37,963 bases of DNA from Gemmatimonadota bacterium (GTDB lineage Bacteria > Gemmatimonadota > Gemmatimonadetes > Longimicrobiales > Gaopeijiaceae), in NCBI GenBank assembly GCA_028873595.1, contig JAPPOV010000042.1:1-37963 (forward strand). Reading direction: 5' to 3'. The notes under the pieces are model-generated. The model made no database searches, was not told where the DNA came from, and was given only the letters and a program-made list of their open reading frames with translations. The position numbers and the translations under genes are program-made. Position 1 is the first letter of the stretch. Every line of letters begins with the position of its first letter. Shown one piece after another: positions 8,193 to 16,073 of this stretch.

Positions 8193-8814
8193 CGGACCAT
8201 GACCTCATCGCCGCATCTCGAAGCCCAAGAGCGACCTCAGCCAAGATACGCGACCCACGGGTAGGAGCGCTGACGGCTCATGATTCTGCAGCGGCATCCT
8301 GTAGTCCGCCAGTGAGCGGTCCACGTGTATCGCATCATCAGAGCTCAAACCCTCTCGAGGACTCGCGGGGCTTGAGTATCGCAACGTGGTTTCACCCTGC
8401 CCGCACATAGCTTCGAGTCAGGCTAGGGGGTATTGGCTACCGCGCGCAGTCGATTTGCAGGGTGTTCTGTGCTCCATATGGTCTCGAAGCGGAGCCACCG
8501 CTCGCTCGAGGGCTGGCCAGAGACGGTTCGGTGTCCGGCACGCACCCAACCACTTCGCAACGTCTCGGTAACCCGGGTTCTCCATCAAGCACTCCGAAAG
8601 AGCTTCCTGCTCGATGTGGATCAATGCGGCCGCGGAGGAGGCTCGTCCCAATTCGGGCCGTCCCGGGCACGGGCATTCCACAAAGCGATACCCGCAGATG
8701 CTCGAGCCTCGGATGGAAGCGCTACGCGCTTGTGCTCTCGGTGCACACAAAGCAGAATCGCACATCGTCTGGAAGCCTCGTTCTGGGAACGTACCCACCG
8801 CCCTGGGAGGCGGA
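8193..8814. other. Divergent intergenic region, no convincing gene
   Basis: 622 bases between the MORN-type gene (-) and the SGNH hydrolase (+). Long open frames exist on both strands here because of the GC content. A minus-strand frame (8418-8837) has a moderately protein-like C-terminal half but an implausible N-terminal half and would overlap the start of the hydrolase, so it is not called. No hairpin terminator or promoter stands out. Confidence 0.45.
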
Positions 8815-9507
8815 ATGCGCCTGTTCACAGTGTGCACCGTTGTCGCCTGCTCGTTCGTCGCTGCGCCACTGGCCGGGCAGGCGGAGGACTGGGGGTCTCT
8901 GGCGCGGTATCGTGAGGCAAACGAACAACTCGGTCTTCCCTCGCCGGGTGAGGACCGGGTCGTGTTCTACGGGAACTCGATTACGGACGCATGGGCTCCC
9001 CACTTCGGCGAGATGTTTCCTGGCAAGCCATACGTGGGGCGAGGCATTAGTGGCCAGACAACGCCTCAAATGCTGGTCCGCTTTCGCCAGGATGTGATCG
9101 CCTTGCAACCCTCTGTTGTGGTGATCCTGGCGGGAACGAACGATATCGCTGGCAACACGGGCCCGTCGACGCGGGCCATGATTCAGGACAACCTCGTCTC
9201 AATGGTGGAGCTCGCCGAAGCGAACCAGATCAGCGTGGTTCTGAGCTCGGTTCTGCCAGCCTCTGATTACCGATGGCGTCCGGGTCTGGAACCGGGTCCG
9301 AAGATCGTCGCGCTGAACGCGTGGATGCGAGCCTACGCGGCTGAGCACGGTGTCGTGTACCTCGACTACCACTCCGCGATGGTGGACGAACATCTGGGGC
9401 TTGGCCCGGACCTCTCATCGGACGGGGTACACCCGAATGAAGCTGGATATCGCCTGATGGCTCCACTCGCTGATGCCGCGATCGCAAAGGCTCTGAGTGA
9501 ACGCTGA
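8815..9507 (+). CDS. Exported GDSL/SGNH-family hydrolase
   Basis: 230 residues. The ATG at 8815 follows GGGAGGCGGA, a strong ribosome binding site; longer frames lack one. A Sec signal peptide (cleavage near AAPLAGQA|ED) leads into an SGNH esterase fold: block I YGNSITDAW with nucleophile Ser55, block II Gly in GRGISGQTT (76-84), block III GTND with Asn109, and block V DGVHPN with Asp203 and His206. All catalytic residues are present. Relatives are periplasmic acyl- or acetyl-esterases acting on carbohydrates or lipids; the closest pattern (ISGQTTPQMLVRF) is that of the TAP/PAF-AH-like group. It stands as a single gene. Confidence 0.92.
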   Translation: MRLFTVCTVVACSFVAAPLAGQAEDWGSLARYREANEQLGLPSPGEDRVVFYGNSITDAWAPHFGEMFPGKPYVGRGISGQTTPQMLVRFRQDVIALQPSVVVILAGTNDIAGNTGPSTRAMIQDNLVSMVELAEANQISVVLSSVLPASDYRWRPGLEPGPKIVALNAWMRAYAAEHGVVYLDYHSAMVDEHLGLGPDLSSDGVHPNEAGYRLMAPLADAAIAKALSER

Positions 9508-9711
9508 GGCGTGATTCGGCCTCCGGACCGACAATCGCGCTAGTCATGGCTAGCCTGGCCTGTCCGTTGTGCTGGTGTTCGGGCGGGCCGCGCAGCAGAA
9601 TTACGTGTCGTCAGGGTGCGGCAGGCTGCCTTGGGTCCGCATATGATCAGGGCCTGGTCGGTGGTAGCGCCAGGCCGCCTGCATCCAAGGTCTTTCTCCC
9701 AGGGGAACTCT

Positions 9712-10221
9712 GTGAAATCTCGTCTTGCTGACCTGGCCCACATGGCCGAGATCGTAGGGGCTGTCGCGGTGGTCGTGTCATTGGCCTACGTGGGAATCCA
9801 GGTGAACGACGGCGTGGGAGCGTCACGATCAGCATCGGTGAACGACGCCAACGTCGCATTGCAGAACTGGTATCTCGAACTGGGGTCCGACGAGCAGACG
9901 AGCAACCTCTTCTATCGTGGAATGATGAGCGAGGATGCTCTTCCGAATCAGGAAGAGTTCCAGTTCATGATGATCTTCCACGGAGTCTTTCTCGCCTTTC
10001 AGAACAGCTATTGGTTGTCGGTGGAGGGGACTCTGGATCGAGAACTCCTGGATTCCCTGACCGCGGCGATCCTGGGGGTGAAGGACACCCCCGGCCTGCG
10101 TCGGTACTGGCGCCAGCGTCGAAGCTACCTGAATGAGAGTTTCGCCCTCTACGTCGATGAATTGCTGGAGCGCGATACCAATCCGTCGATGGAAATCTAC
10201 CGCCTTCCCGAACGGAACTAG
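9712..10221 (+). CDS. Membrane-anchored protein of unknown function
   Basis: 169 residues from a GTG at 9712 preceded by CCAGGGGAA. One membrane helix near the N-terminus (AEIVGAVAVVVSLAYVGIQV) is followed by a soluble helical domain rich in aromatic residues (FQFMMIFHGVFLAFQNSYWL, RRYWRQRRSYLNESFALYVD). This layout is common for uncharacterised single-span proteins in marine bacteria; I cannot name the family. It lies 84 nt before another small protein with the same layout, suggesting a functional pair. Which side of the membrane the helical domain faces cannot be settled from the sequence. Confidence 0.75.
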   Translation: MKSRLADLAHMAEIVGAVAVVVSLAYVGIQVNDGVGASRSASVNDANVALQNWYLELGSDEQTSNLFYRGMMSEDALPNQEEFQFMMIFHGVFLAFQNSYWLSVEGTLDRELLDSLTAAILGVKDTPGLRRYWRQRRSYLNESFALYVDELLERDTNPSMEIYRLPERN

Positions 10222-10305
10222 TCGGACCAAGCGGACCTCTCCACGTCTCAAGCTGCCGTGCCAGACCGACCGATGTTGACAAGAGAAAGCGTGGATTCCT
10301 GACAG

Positions 10306-11031
10306 ATGACAACAACCCGACCCTGGTTGCGAAGTGTTGTAGAGGCCGTCGTGATCGTCGGCTCGATACTCTTCGCATTCGGGATCCAAGCCTGGTGGGA
10401 CAACGAGCAGGAAAGACAGCGGGAGCGCGACTACCTCGGGGCACTGCTCGATGAATTCGAGCAGGTACGTGACGGTTTACCGGATGGATGGCGGTCTCGT
10501 GCTTCGGCCGTGCATGCTCACGAGGCTCTTCTGGAGCAGATCCAGGGTGCCCCCCGGGCACAGGAGGACTCACTGTTCTTCTGGGCTTCCGGCGCCTCTC
10601 TCCAGCTGAGCTTTGATCCTCCTCGAGCTGTGCTGGACGACATAGTCTCGAGTGGCGGAACACAGCTGATCCGGTCGGACAGCCTTCGCTTGGCCCTCGG
10701 TCGATATGGTGCGGCCGTGGCTCGGGCTCAGTACTTGGAAGGTCAGGCGTGGTCCACATGGGAACTCCGGATCCAGCCGATCATCGAAGGGCGCATCTCC
10801 CGAATCGAGCGAATCAGGCAAGGCCGATTCGCTGCGGGCAGGAACGTGCCGTTTGGACCATCACGGCACGTTACCGACTGGGACAGCCTCTTTCGAGACC
10901 CTGCCTTCGAGGACGTAATCGCCGAGCGTTGGCTACGACTTCAGCTTGTTTCGGGCCAGTTTCAGACCGTCTCGGAACAGGTCGATCGACTGATCGAACT
11001 CATTCGACGGGAATTGGATGGACAGGGGTAA
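10306..11031 (+). CDS. DUF6090-like single-span membrane protein
   Basis: 241 residues. An N-terminal membrane helix (VVEAVVIVGSILFAFGIQAWW) is followed at once by a charged coiled-coil-like stretch (DNEQERQRERDYLGALLDEF) and a helical domain. The order 'E..vivigSIl.AF.ia.WwDn..e....e.YL..L..el' is typical of the DUF6090 family, whose function is unknown. A further segment (RAVLDDIVSSGGTQLIRSDS) matches the conserved 'y..L.ssG.l.lI.n..lr..L' pattern of that family. It is probably co-transcribed with the upstream membrane protein. Confidence 0.75.
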   Translation: MTTTRPWLRSVVEAVVIVGSILFAFGIQAWWDNEQERQRERDYLGALLDEFEQVRDGLPDGWRSRASAVHAHEALLEQIQGAPRAQEDSLFFWASGASLQLSFDPPRAVLDDIVSSGGTQLIRSDSLRLALGRYGAAVARAQYLEGQAWSTWELRIQPIIEGRISRIERIRQGRFAAGRNVPFGPSRHVTDWDSLFRDPAFEDVIAERWLRLQLVSGQFQTVSEQVDRLIELIRRELDGQG

Positions 11032-11171
11032 GGGATGCGACGTTCCAACACCGAGTCGCCTCCCACGCTGCGATGTCAGGGTGCGGCTCCGGACGCGAGA
11101 AGCGATTACGAGACATGACCTGGCAGAGTGACCGCTGCAGTAGCATGAGACTGTAGTGGCAAGCGCTGCGT

Positions 11172-11194
11172 GCTTGTCTGCTCGATGGACAAGC
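11172..11194 (+). repeat. Hairpin in the leader of the alpha/beta hydrolase gene
   Basis: GCTTGTC (11172-11178) and GACAAGC (11188-11194) form a perfect 7-bp stem with a 9-nt loop, 46 nt before the ATG of the next gene. No T-run follows, so it is not a terminator of the upstream gene. It could be an operator or a leader hairpin. Confidence 0.35.
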
Positions 11195-11240
11195 GGCAGA
11201 CTGGCAAGTTGTTGGACGTCGGTTTGCCAAGGAGGCACGA

Positions 11241-12071
11241 ATGCGGTCTGTCATGATGGTCAGCGTTGCGGTGTTGGGCTGGGGGCAGCTGAGCGCTTCA
11301 CAGTTGGCGGCGCAGACGAGTCACATGGCCGTGGACTATCTGCCGTCCGTCGAGTATGAGGGTGGTAAGGACCTGCTCGACATCTACATGCCCGAGAACG
11401 CGACTGATGTACCGGTCGTGGTGTTCTTTCACGGTGGCGGGCTTTTGGAGGGCGACCGGAATGTCGGTGCAGGTGTTGCTCGGCGACTCACTCCGCTGGG
11501 CATCGGCGTGGTCTCACCGAGTTACCGTCTGACACCATCAGTCTCTCATCCGTCGCACATCGAAGACGCCGCCGCTGCGACGGCTTGGGTTCTGGAGCAC
11601 ATCGAGGCGTACGGCGGGGACCCTGACAAGGTTTACGTGTCTGGACATTCTGCCGGTGCCTACCTTGCGGCGCTTCTCGGCGTTGATCCATCGTGGTTGC
11701 ATGCTGCCGGTGGCTCACAGGAAGCTGTGCAGGGCTTCATACCGATCAGCGCGTTCCTCTACGTGGAAGAGACCGCGCCGGATCGACCCAGGGAGGTGTG
11801 GGGTGCGGACCCTGCGGGTTGGGTAGAGGCGTCGGTTTCGCCTCACATCCGATCTGCCCGTGCGCGGATGCTCTTGATCTACGCTGACGGTGACGCCGAA
11901 TGGCGCCGAGAACAGAACGAGCGGTTCGGCGCCGAGGTGGCGGAGGTAGGTCTGTCCTCCGTCCAGGTCATAGAAGTGCCCGACCGAGACCACCGCTCCT
12001 TGATCACGGCCATCAACGCTGGTGACGACCGAATCGGGACCCTCATCGCCGAGTTCGTCTCAGCTCGGTAA
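11241..12071 (+). CDS. Exported alpha/beta hydrolase (carboxylesterase-like)
   Basis: 276 residues; the ATG follows AAGGAGGCACGA, a near-perfect ribosome binding site. A Sec signal peptide (to about LAAQ|TS) precedes an alpha/beta hydrolase of the BD-FAE/hormone-sensitive-lipase type. The oxyanion motif HGGG is at 64-67 and the nucleophile elbow GHSAGA has Ser137. The acid is likely Asp in 'LIYADGDAEW' and the base His in 'DRDHRSLI'. The catalytic triad looks complete. It is predicted to be periplasmic and active on short-chain esters; the natural substrate is unknown. Confidence 0.9.
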   Translation: MRSVMMVSVAVLGWGQLSASQLAAQTSHMAVDYLPSVEYEGGKDLLDIYMPENATDVPVVVFFHGGGLLEGDRNVGAGVARRLTPLGIGVVSPSYRLTPSVSHPSHIEDAAAATAWVLEHIEAYGGDPDKVYVSGHSAGAYLAALLGVDPSWLHAAGGSQEAVQGFIPISAFLYVEETAPDRPREVWGADPAGWVEASVSPHIRSARARMLLIYADGDAEWRREQNERFGAEVAEVGLSSVQVIEVPDRDHRSLITAINAGDDRIGTLIAEFVSAR

Positions 12072-12268
12072 TCGGGCAGGCTCGACACCGAACACAGCCT
12101 TGTCGCGGTCGGCATGACCTTGGTTGGTGGTTCGGCCAGGGTTCGCTGGCGGGCTCAAGAGTGCTGCTCCTCGAATCTGGACCGTTGCGCGGGACTCTCA
12201 TTGCGGTGTAGCCTCAGCAGCATAGTCGCGACACCAGGGAGCGCCCTCGAGCACGGAGCAGGAATAGA

Positions 12269-13366
12269 ATGACCAGGTCTCATCAATCTCCTTCCCCCTC
12301 AGCCGGACCGGTCGCACCTGGTCGACTCTCGGACCCCCACAGAGTGCTGAAGACTGATCCGCGCGCTGACCCCAGGATGGTCATGGCTCTGGCCGAATTT
12401 GGTCTCGACGAGGTGCCGGCGCCGGCGCCGGTGAGTGCTGATTCTCCGCTGGAAGAGATATTCGACTTCCTCGCAGAAGCTGAGAAAGGCTACGAGGACA
12501 TCTTTGCGGCCTGGTTCTCCGGGTTGCCTCCGATCGAGAACGTGGAGCGGCGAACAGAGGTGATAAAGGGCGTAGATGATCACGACATCAATCTCTACAT
12601 CCACAAGCCCAAGGACGCTTCAGGTGTCCTGCCATGCGTGTATCACATCCACGGGGGCGGGATGGTCATTATGGAAGCCGCGGGTAGAGTCGCCACACGC
12701 TGGCGCGATGAGCTGGCTGCCGTGGGGTTGGTGGTCGTGGGCGTGGAGTTCCGCAACGGCGCAGGGAGGCTTGGGAACCACCCGTTTCCCGCCGGACTCA
12801 ACGATTGTATGAGCGGGCTTCAATGGACGTTCGACAATAAAGCCGCCCTTGGCGTCTCCAAGATCGTTGTCTCGGGTGAATCGGGCGGCGGCAACCTCTC
12901 GTTGGCCGCATGCCTGAAAGCGAAGATGGATGACAAGCTTGAGCAGATCGATGGCGCATATGCGATGTGCCCGTACATCTCCAACGCATGGGCCAACAAG
13001 ATCGCCGAATTGCCATCGCTGTACGAGAACGACGATTACTTCATCAGTTGCGCGGCGCTAGCTGTGTTGGCTGTTGCTTACGATCCTGACCACGAAAACG
13101 ATCACAACCCACTGTGCTGGCCCTATTTCGCTGAAACCGAGGATCTTCGAGGTCTTCCGCCGCACGTCATTTCGGTCAATGAGCTGGACCCGTTAAGGGA
13201 CGAGGGGCTGAAGTACTACCAGAAGCTCATGAGTGCGGGAGTTCGAGGCTACAGCCGGACGGTCAATGGCACCTGCCATGCCGGTGACATGGCCTTCCCG
13301 AAGGCTCTTCCGGATGCGTTTGCGGCCACGGTGCGAGATATCAAGGGGTTCGCGGACTCACTGTAG
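12269..13366 (+). CDS. Alpha/beta hydrolase, hormone-sensitive lipase type
   Basis: 365 residues, no signal peptide, so cytoplasmic. An N-terminal cap region of about 100 residues (FDFLAEAEKGYEDIFAAWFS) precedes the HSL-family core: HGGGM oxyanion motif at 128-132, GESGGGN elbow with nucleophile Ser205, Asp in 'SVNELDPLRDEG' and His in 'NGTCHAGD'. Family IV lipases/esterases share this layout. The start codon follows CAGGAATAGA. It has a short Pro/Ala-rich stretch (VPAPAPVSADSP) before the cap. It lies 197 nt after another alpha/beta hydrolase, but the two are different subfamilies, one exported and one not. Confidence 0.9.
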   Translation: MTRSHQSPSPSAGPVAPGRLSDPHRVLKTDPRADPRMVMALAEFGLDEVPAPAPVSADSPLEEIFDFLAEAEKGYEDIFAAWFSGLPPIENVERRTEVIKGVDDHDINLYIHKPKDASGVLPCVYHIHGGGMVIMEAAGRVATRWRDELAAVGLVVVGVEFRNGAGRLGNHPFPAGLNDCMSGLQWTFDNKAALGVSKIVVSGESGGGNLSLAACLKAKMDDKLEQIDGAYAMCPYISNAWANKIAELPSLYENDDYFISCAALAVLAVAYDPDHENDHNPLCWPYFAETEDLRGLPPHVISVNELDPLRDEGLKYYQKLMSAGVRGYSRTVNGTCHAGDMAFPKALPDAFAATVRDIKGFADSL

Positions 13367-13489
13367 TCGGCCTCCAACTGGCCTGTACCCCTCGTCACGA
13401 GGTGAGAGCATGGTGACGTCAGCCGTGGATTTTGGCCTCCGCTGAGCCCCCGACCTCGACCGCGCATCGCGTTCGACGCGCGACTCCTC

Positions 13490-14605
13490 TCACCGTGGAA
13501 GGTCGACGGGGTCGCGGTAGAAGAACCCGGGTGTCCGGATGTCGTTTGGCCAGCTTCGATGGAATACCTCCGTCGTCGAGCTGGCAAGTGGGGGAATCAA
13601 CCAGCTCCAGTCACCGCACACTTGCCGACCATCGCGCTCTTCCTGGCGCACGAATGTCATGAACTCACGGCAGACGGAGTGGTGATCGACAATCCGAATT
13701 CCTGCCTCCTTGAAGCTGTGCAGGACCGAGGCATTTAACTCCACAAGAGCTCGATCTTTCCAAAGGCTCGCGGGCTCTGACGTGTCCAGCTTCATACGAG
13801 CTGCGATTTCAGGGAGCACATTGTAGCGCTGCTCGTCAGACAGATTTCGAGCGCCGATCTCTGCTCCCATGAACCATCCGTTGAAGGGAGCCGCGGTGTA
13901 CTCGATGCCACCGATGTTGAGCGTCATATCAGAGACAATCGGCACGGCATACCAACGGAGCCCCAGTTCTTCGAACCAGCCGAGGTTCGGATGGGCCAGC
14001 GACACCTCGAGGGCCTCCCTCCGAGACCATTCGAACCACTCTGGCTCATGACCGGGCATGTCGAGCACGACGGGCAGCAGATCGAAGTCCGTCTGAGCAC
14101 CCCGCCAACCAAGATCCTCACAGACCGCAGTGAAGACTCGTTCGTCAGGATCACCTCGGACATCCCCGTCGACCCCGTAGCCAGCATACCGAATCAGCTT
14201 GCTGTTCAGGATCCGGGGGGGACGCTCATCCTCGGGGTGCGAGGGCGGTAGAATCGCGACGGCAGGGCGGATACGCCCACCGTTCGTAGCGAATGCCACA
14301 TACTGCCGAAGCGCAGCGAAGGCCTCCCGCGGTGTATGAGCGCTTCGGTAATCCAGCACGTGGAGTGAGCGCCACGGAAGACGTCCGATGCACCGATTGC
14401 TGTTTCGCCATGCGATGCGGGCACCAAATGCGAGCTCCGCCGGGGAGTGGTGATATGTACCCTCATGCTCGAGCTCGGCGCGGATGTCCTCGAGTCGTCC
14501 CTTGAGGTTGAACTCCTGATGGATCCCCTGCTCACGTACGAACAGCTCGAGAAATTCGGCTGCTTCCTCGAGCAGGGGGTGCGCGGCGGATTCGTTCGGA
14601 TGCAT
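13490..14605 (-). CDS. nos: Bacterial nitric oxide synthase, oxygenase domain only
   Basis: 371 residues, the normal size for bacterial NOS (about 360). It oxidises L-arginine to citrulline and nitric oxide through N-hydroxyarginine, using heme and a pterin. The heme-thiolate motif WRNSNRCIGRLPW is at 66-78 (Cys72). The arginine-binding glutamate is Glu249 in NGWFMGAEIGARNL. The pterin/dimer region contains CGDWSWLIPPL at 330-340. No flavin reductase domain is fused or adjacent, as in other bacterial NOS proteins that borrow cellular flavodoxin-type reductases. No other in-frame start lies between the ATG at 14605 and an upstream stop. Neighbours (a convergent esterase and the channel cassette upstream) give no pathway hint. 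Known roles elsewhere include stress protection and nitration chemistry. Confidence 0.96.
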   Translation of the reverse strand: MHPNESAAHPLLEEAAEFLELFVREQGIHQEFNLKGRLEDIRAELEHEGTYHHSPAELAFGARIAWRNSNRCIGRLPWRSLHVLDYRSAHTPREAFAALRQYVAFATNGGRIRPAVAILPPSHPEDERPPRILNSKLIRYAGYGVDGDVRGDPDERVFTAVCEDLGWRGAQTDFDLLPVVLDMPGHEPEWFEWSRREALEVSLAHPNLGWFEELGLRWYAVPIVSDMTLNIGGIEYTAAPFNGWFMGAEIGARNLSDEQRYNVLPEIAARMKLDTSEPASLWKDRALVELNASVLHSFKEAGIRIVDHHSVCREFMTFVRQEERDGRQVCGDWSWLIPPLASSTTEVFHRSWPNDIRTPGFFYRDPVDLPR

Positions 14606-14633
14606 CAGGGATGTGGATTCAGCCTGTAGCGAC

Positions 14634-14657
14634 GCGCGTGTCTACCCGTGCACGCGC
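14634..14657. promoter_or_regulatory. GC-rich palindrome upstream of the NOS gene
   Basis: GCGCGTG (14634-14640) and CACGCGC (14651-14657) form a perfect 7-bp inverted repeat with a 10-nt spacer, starting 29 nt upstream of the NOS start codon on the minus strand. The position fits an operator or a leader hairpin. The binding factor is unknown. Confidence 0.35.
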
Positions 14658-14824
14658 CTGGGGATTCACGACTTCGGTTCAGACGGTGGAGGACCCGGTA
14701 CGACACTCGTGGTGGCGAGCGGAGTGACGTGCGATTGAATCGGCGCAGGACACCGAGTCATCGAGTCATCCTTGCGGGGCGTATGCTCAATGCCGGGCAG
14801 GAACGAGCGTTCCGTCAGACGAGG

Positions 14825-14881
14825 CGCGGTCCGTGAGGGGGTATGCCTCGACCCCCTGGGACGTGGGCTTTGTGACCGCGC
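14825..14881 (-). terminator. Nested hairpin at the end of the channel cassette
   Basis: An outer 8-bp stem (GCGCGGTC 14824-14831 with GACCGCGC 14874-14881) begins at the stop codon of the last cassette gene. Inside it an inner 7-bp stem (AGGGGGT 14836-14842 with ACCCCCT 14851-14857) has an 8-nt loop. There is no T-run, so it is either a 3' stabilising structure or a rho-assisted terminator, not a classical intrinsic one. Confidence 0.5.
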
Positions 14882-15453
14882 TAGACTTGAGGGCCTTCGG
14901 GGACTGGGCGAGCCGAGGGATCTGCTTTCGGGGGTAGGTCGACCGGGCCTACTTCGAAGAATTCGATCATGGGCTGATCTGTGTTTGCGGAGGTCCCGCG
15001 TGGGGACTGCTGACCCCGAGAAGGGTTCGACCCCTCGTCATCGCTCTCCGCTCCGACGAGAGCATTCACCCTGCCGCCGTCCATCAAGACGCCTATGGCT
15101 TCCTGAGACCTCTGGGCGAGCGCCTCGGAGAACAAGACCTCATGCACCCGCGGTTTGCCTATCGGCGATCCCAGATCATCAAGGTAACTGAGCCATATGA
15201 AGATCTTACCGTCCTCGCCTCCGGCCTTGTCTGGCTCGTCGACAACGATGAAGTGCACCGCAAATTCTTCGGGTAGGGGCCCGGGAACGGGCCAGCCCTT
15301 GATTTCATGGATCGCGTCATACGTCAGGAAGTAGGCGCCGCTCGTGACGAGGATCGCGAACAGCTTGACCGGCCATGGCCAGAGGCTTCGAAGGTTCAGG
15401 CTGAGCAGAAGTAGGCCCAGCAGAACATAGAGGCCGATCAGCGTTGCGCTCAC
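14881..15453 (-). CDS. Two-span membrane protein, third gene of ExbB/ExbD-like cassette
   Basis: 190 residues from a GTG that overlaps the upstream stop (GTGA), so it is translationally coupled. Two membrane helices (TLIGLYVLLGLLLLSLNL and PWPVKLFAILVTSGAYFLTY) are followed by a small soluble domain with the pattern 'FAVHFIVVDEPDKAGGEDG..IWLSYLDD' and 'PRVHEVLFSEALAQRSQEA'. A low-complexity, polar C-terminal tail rich in Ser, Asp and Pro follows. I do not recognise the family. Its strict linkage to a channel pair argues that it is a third subunit or regulator of that complex. Confidence 0.8.
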   Translation of the reverse strand: MSATLIGLYVLLGLLLLSLNLRSLWPWPVKLFAILVTSGAYFLTYDAIHEIKGWPVPGPLPEEFAVHFIVVDEPDKAGGEDGKIFIWLSYLDDLGSPIGKPRVHEVLFSEALAQRSQEAIGVLMDGGRVNALVGAESDDEGSNPSRGQQSPRGTSANTDQPMIEFFEVGPVDLPPKADPSARPVPEGPQV

Positions 15454-16073
15454 GGGCTTCCCGTCGCCTTCAGGGCGCTCACAATGAGCGGTTTGGGGCG
15501 GCGTGAGAGTCCCGTGAGTTCACCCTCGGGGGAAACCGTGAAGCGGACGGCCGTGATCTCGGTCCCCGACCCGGTCAGTTCATGCTGGCCGTAATACTCC
15601 ACGGTCGCTCGCGGATTCAGCTTCTCCACCTTGACCGCAACGGGCAAAGGGTCCGGAAAGTTGCTGCGATAATGAAGCAGGTTCACCACGTATTCACCCG
15701 GGGTCAGGGCCCGGATGGTCACGGTCTCCTGGTTGACCGGGTTTGCTATGGTCACGCCATCCACCTGGATCAGATCCTGCAGATTTCCCCGGTCGTCCCG
15801 ATCGAGATGCATCAGGCTGGTTTCCTTGTTGTAGTACCAGACCAGGTTGCCGTTGGGGTCTTCGACAATGGCATCGACATCGTCGGGATGGTTGTCGGCC
15901 CAGGTGACCGTGATCAGGACTTCTGCATTTGGATCCACCTTGCCTGTCTCGAATGGATCCGTAATCAGGGCGAATGCGGTGACGAAGAGAAATGAAAAAC
16001 CCAGGAGGACGTTGAAAAGGAGATCGGTGAAGATCCCTTCGCTGTCCCGCTGCTCTACGTAGGGATGTCTCAT
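15450..16073 (-). CDS. ExbD/MotB-like stator with a DUF2135-like beta domain
   Basis: 207 residues from the ATG at 16073, which forms an ATGA overlap with the upstream stop (an ATG at 16085 is possible). One N-terminal membrane helix carries an acidic residue at its start (GIFTDLLFNVLLGFSFLFVT), matching the single helix with a proton-carrying Asp in ExbD/TolR/MotB. In place of the usual ExbD or OmpA-like domain, the extracytoplasmic part is a beta-rich module 'VLITVTWADNHPDDVDAIVE DPNG' followed by 'YYNKETSLMHLDRDDRGN'. This resembles the DUF2135/YfaP type of domain, in which 'DPnGe..yy.n....G..LD.D...G' is typical. It is likely a proton-motive-force stator whose periplasmic arm binds something other than a TonB-like protein. 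Confidence 0.75.
   Translation of the reverse strand: MRHPYVEQRDSEGIFTDLLFNVLLGFSFLFVTAFALITDPFETGKVDPNAEVLITVTWADNHPDDVDAIVEDPNGNLVWYYNKETSLMHLDRDDRGNLQDLIQVDGVTIANPVNQETVTIRALTPGEYVVNLLHYRSNFPDPLPVAVKVEKLNPRATVEYYGQHELTGSGTEITAVRFTVSPEGELTGLSRRPKPLIVSALKATGSP

Noticed and set aside
8418..8837. Minus-strand frame of 139 codons with a protein-like C-terminal half
   Set aside because: The N-terminal half has unlikely composition, third-position GC is only moderate, there is no ribosome binding site, and it overlaps the well-supported start of the SGNH hydrolase.
8462..9097. Plus-strand frame of 211 codons
   Set aside because: A shadow of the SGNH hydrolase gene in another frame; no family pattern.
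9539..9554. GCTAG/CTAGC inverted repeat as a terminator of the SGNH gene
   Set aside because: Only 5 bp of stem and no T-run.
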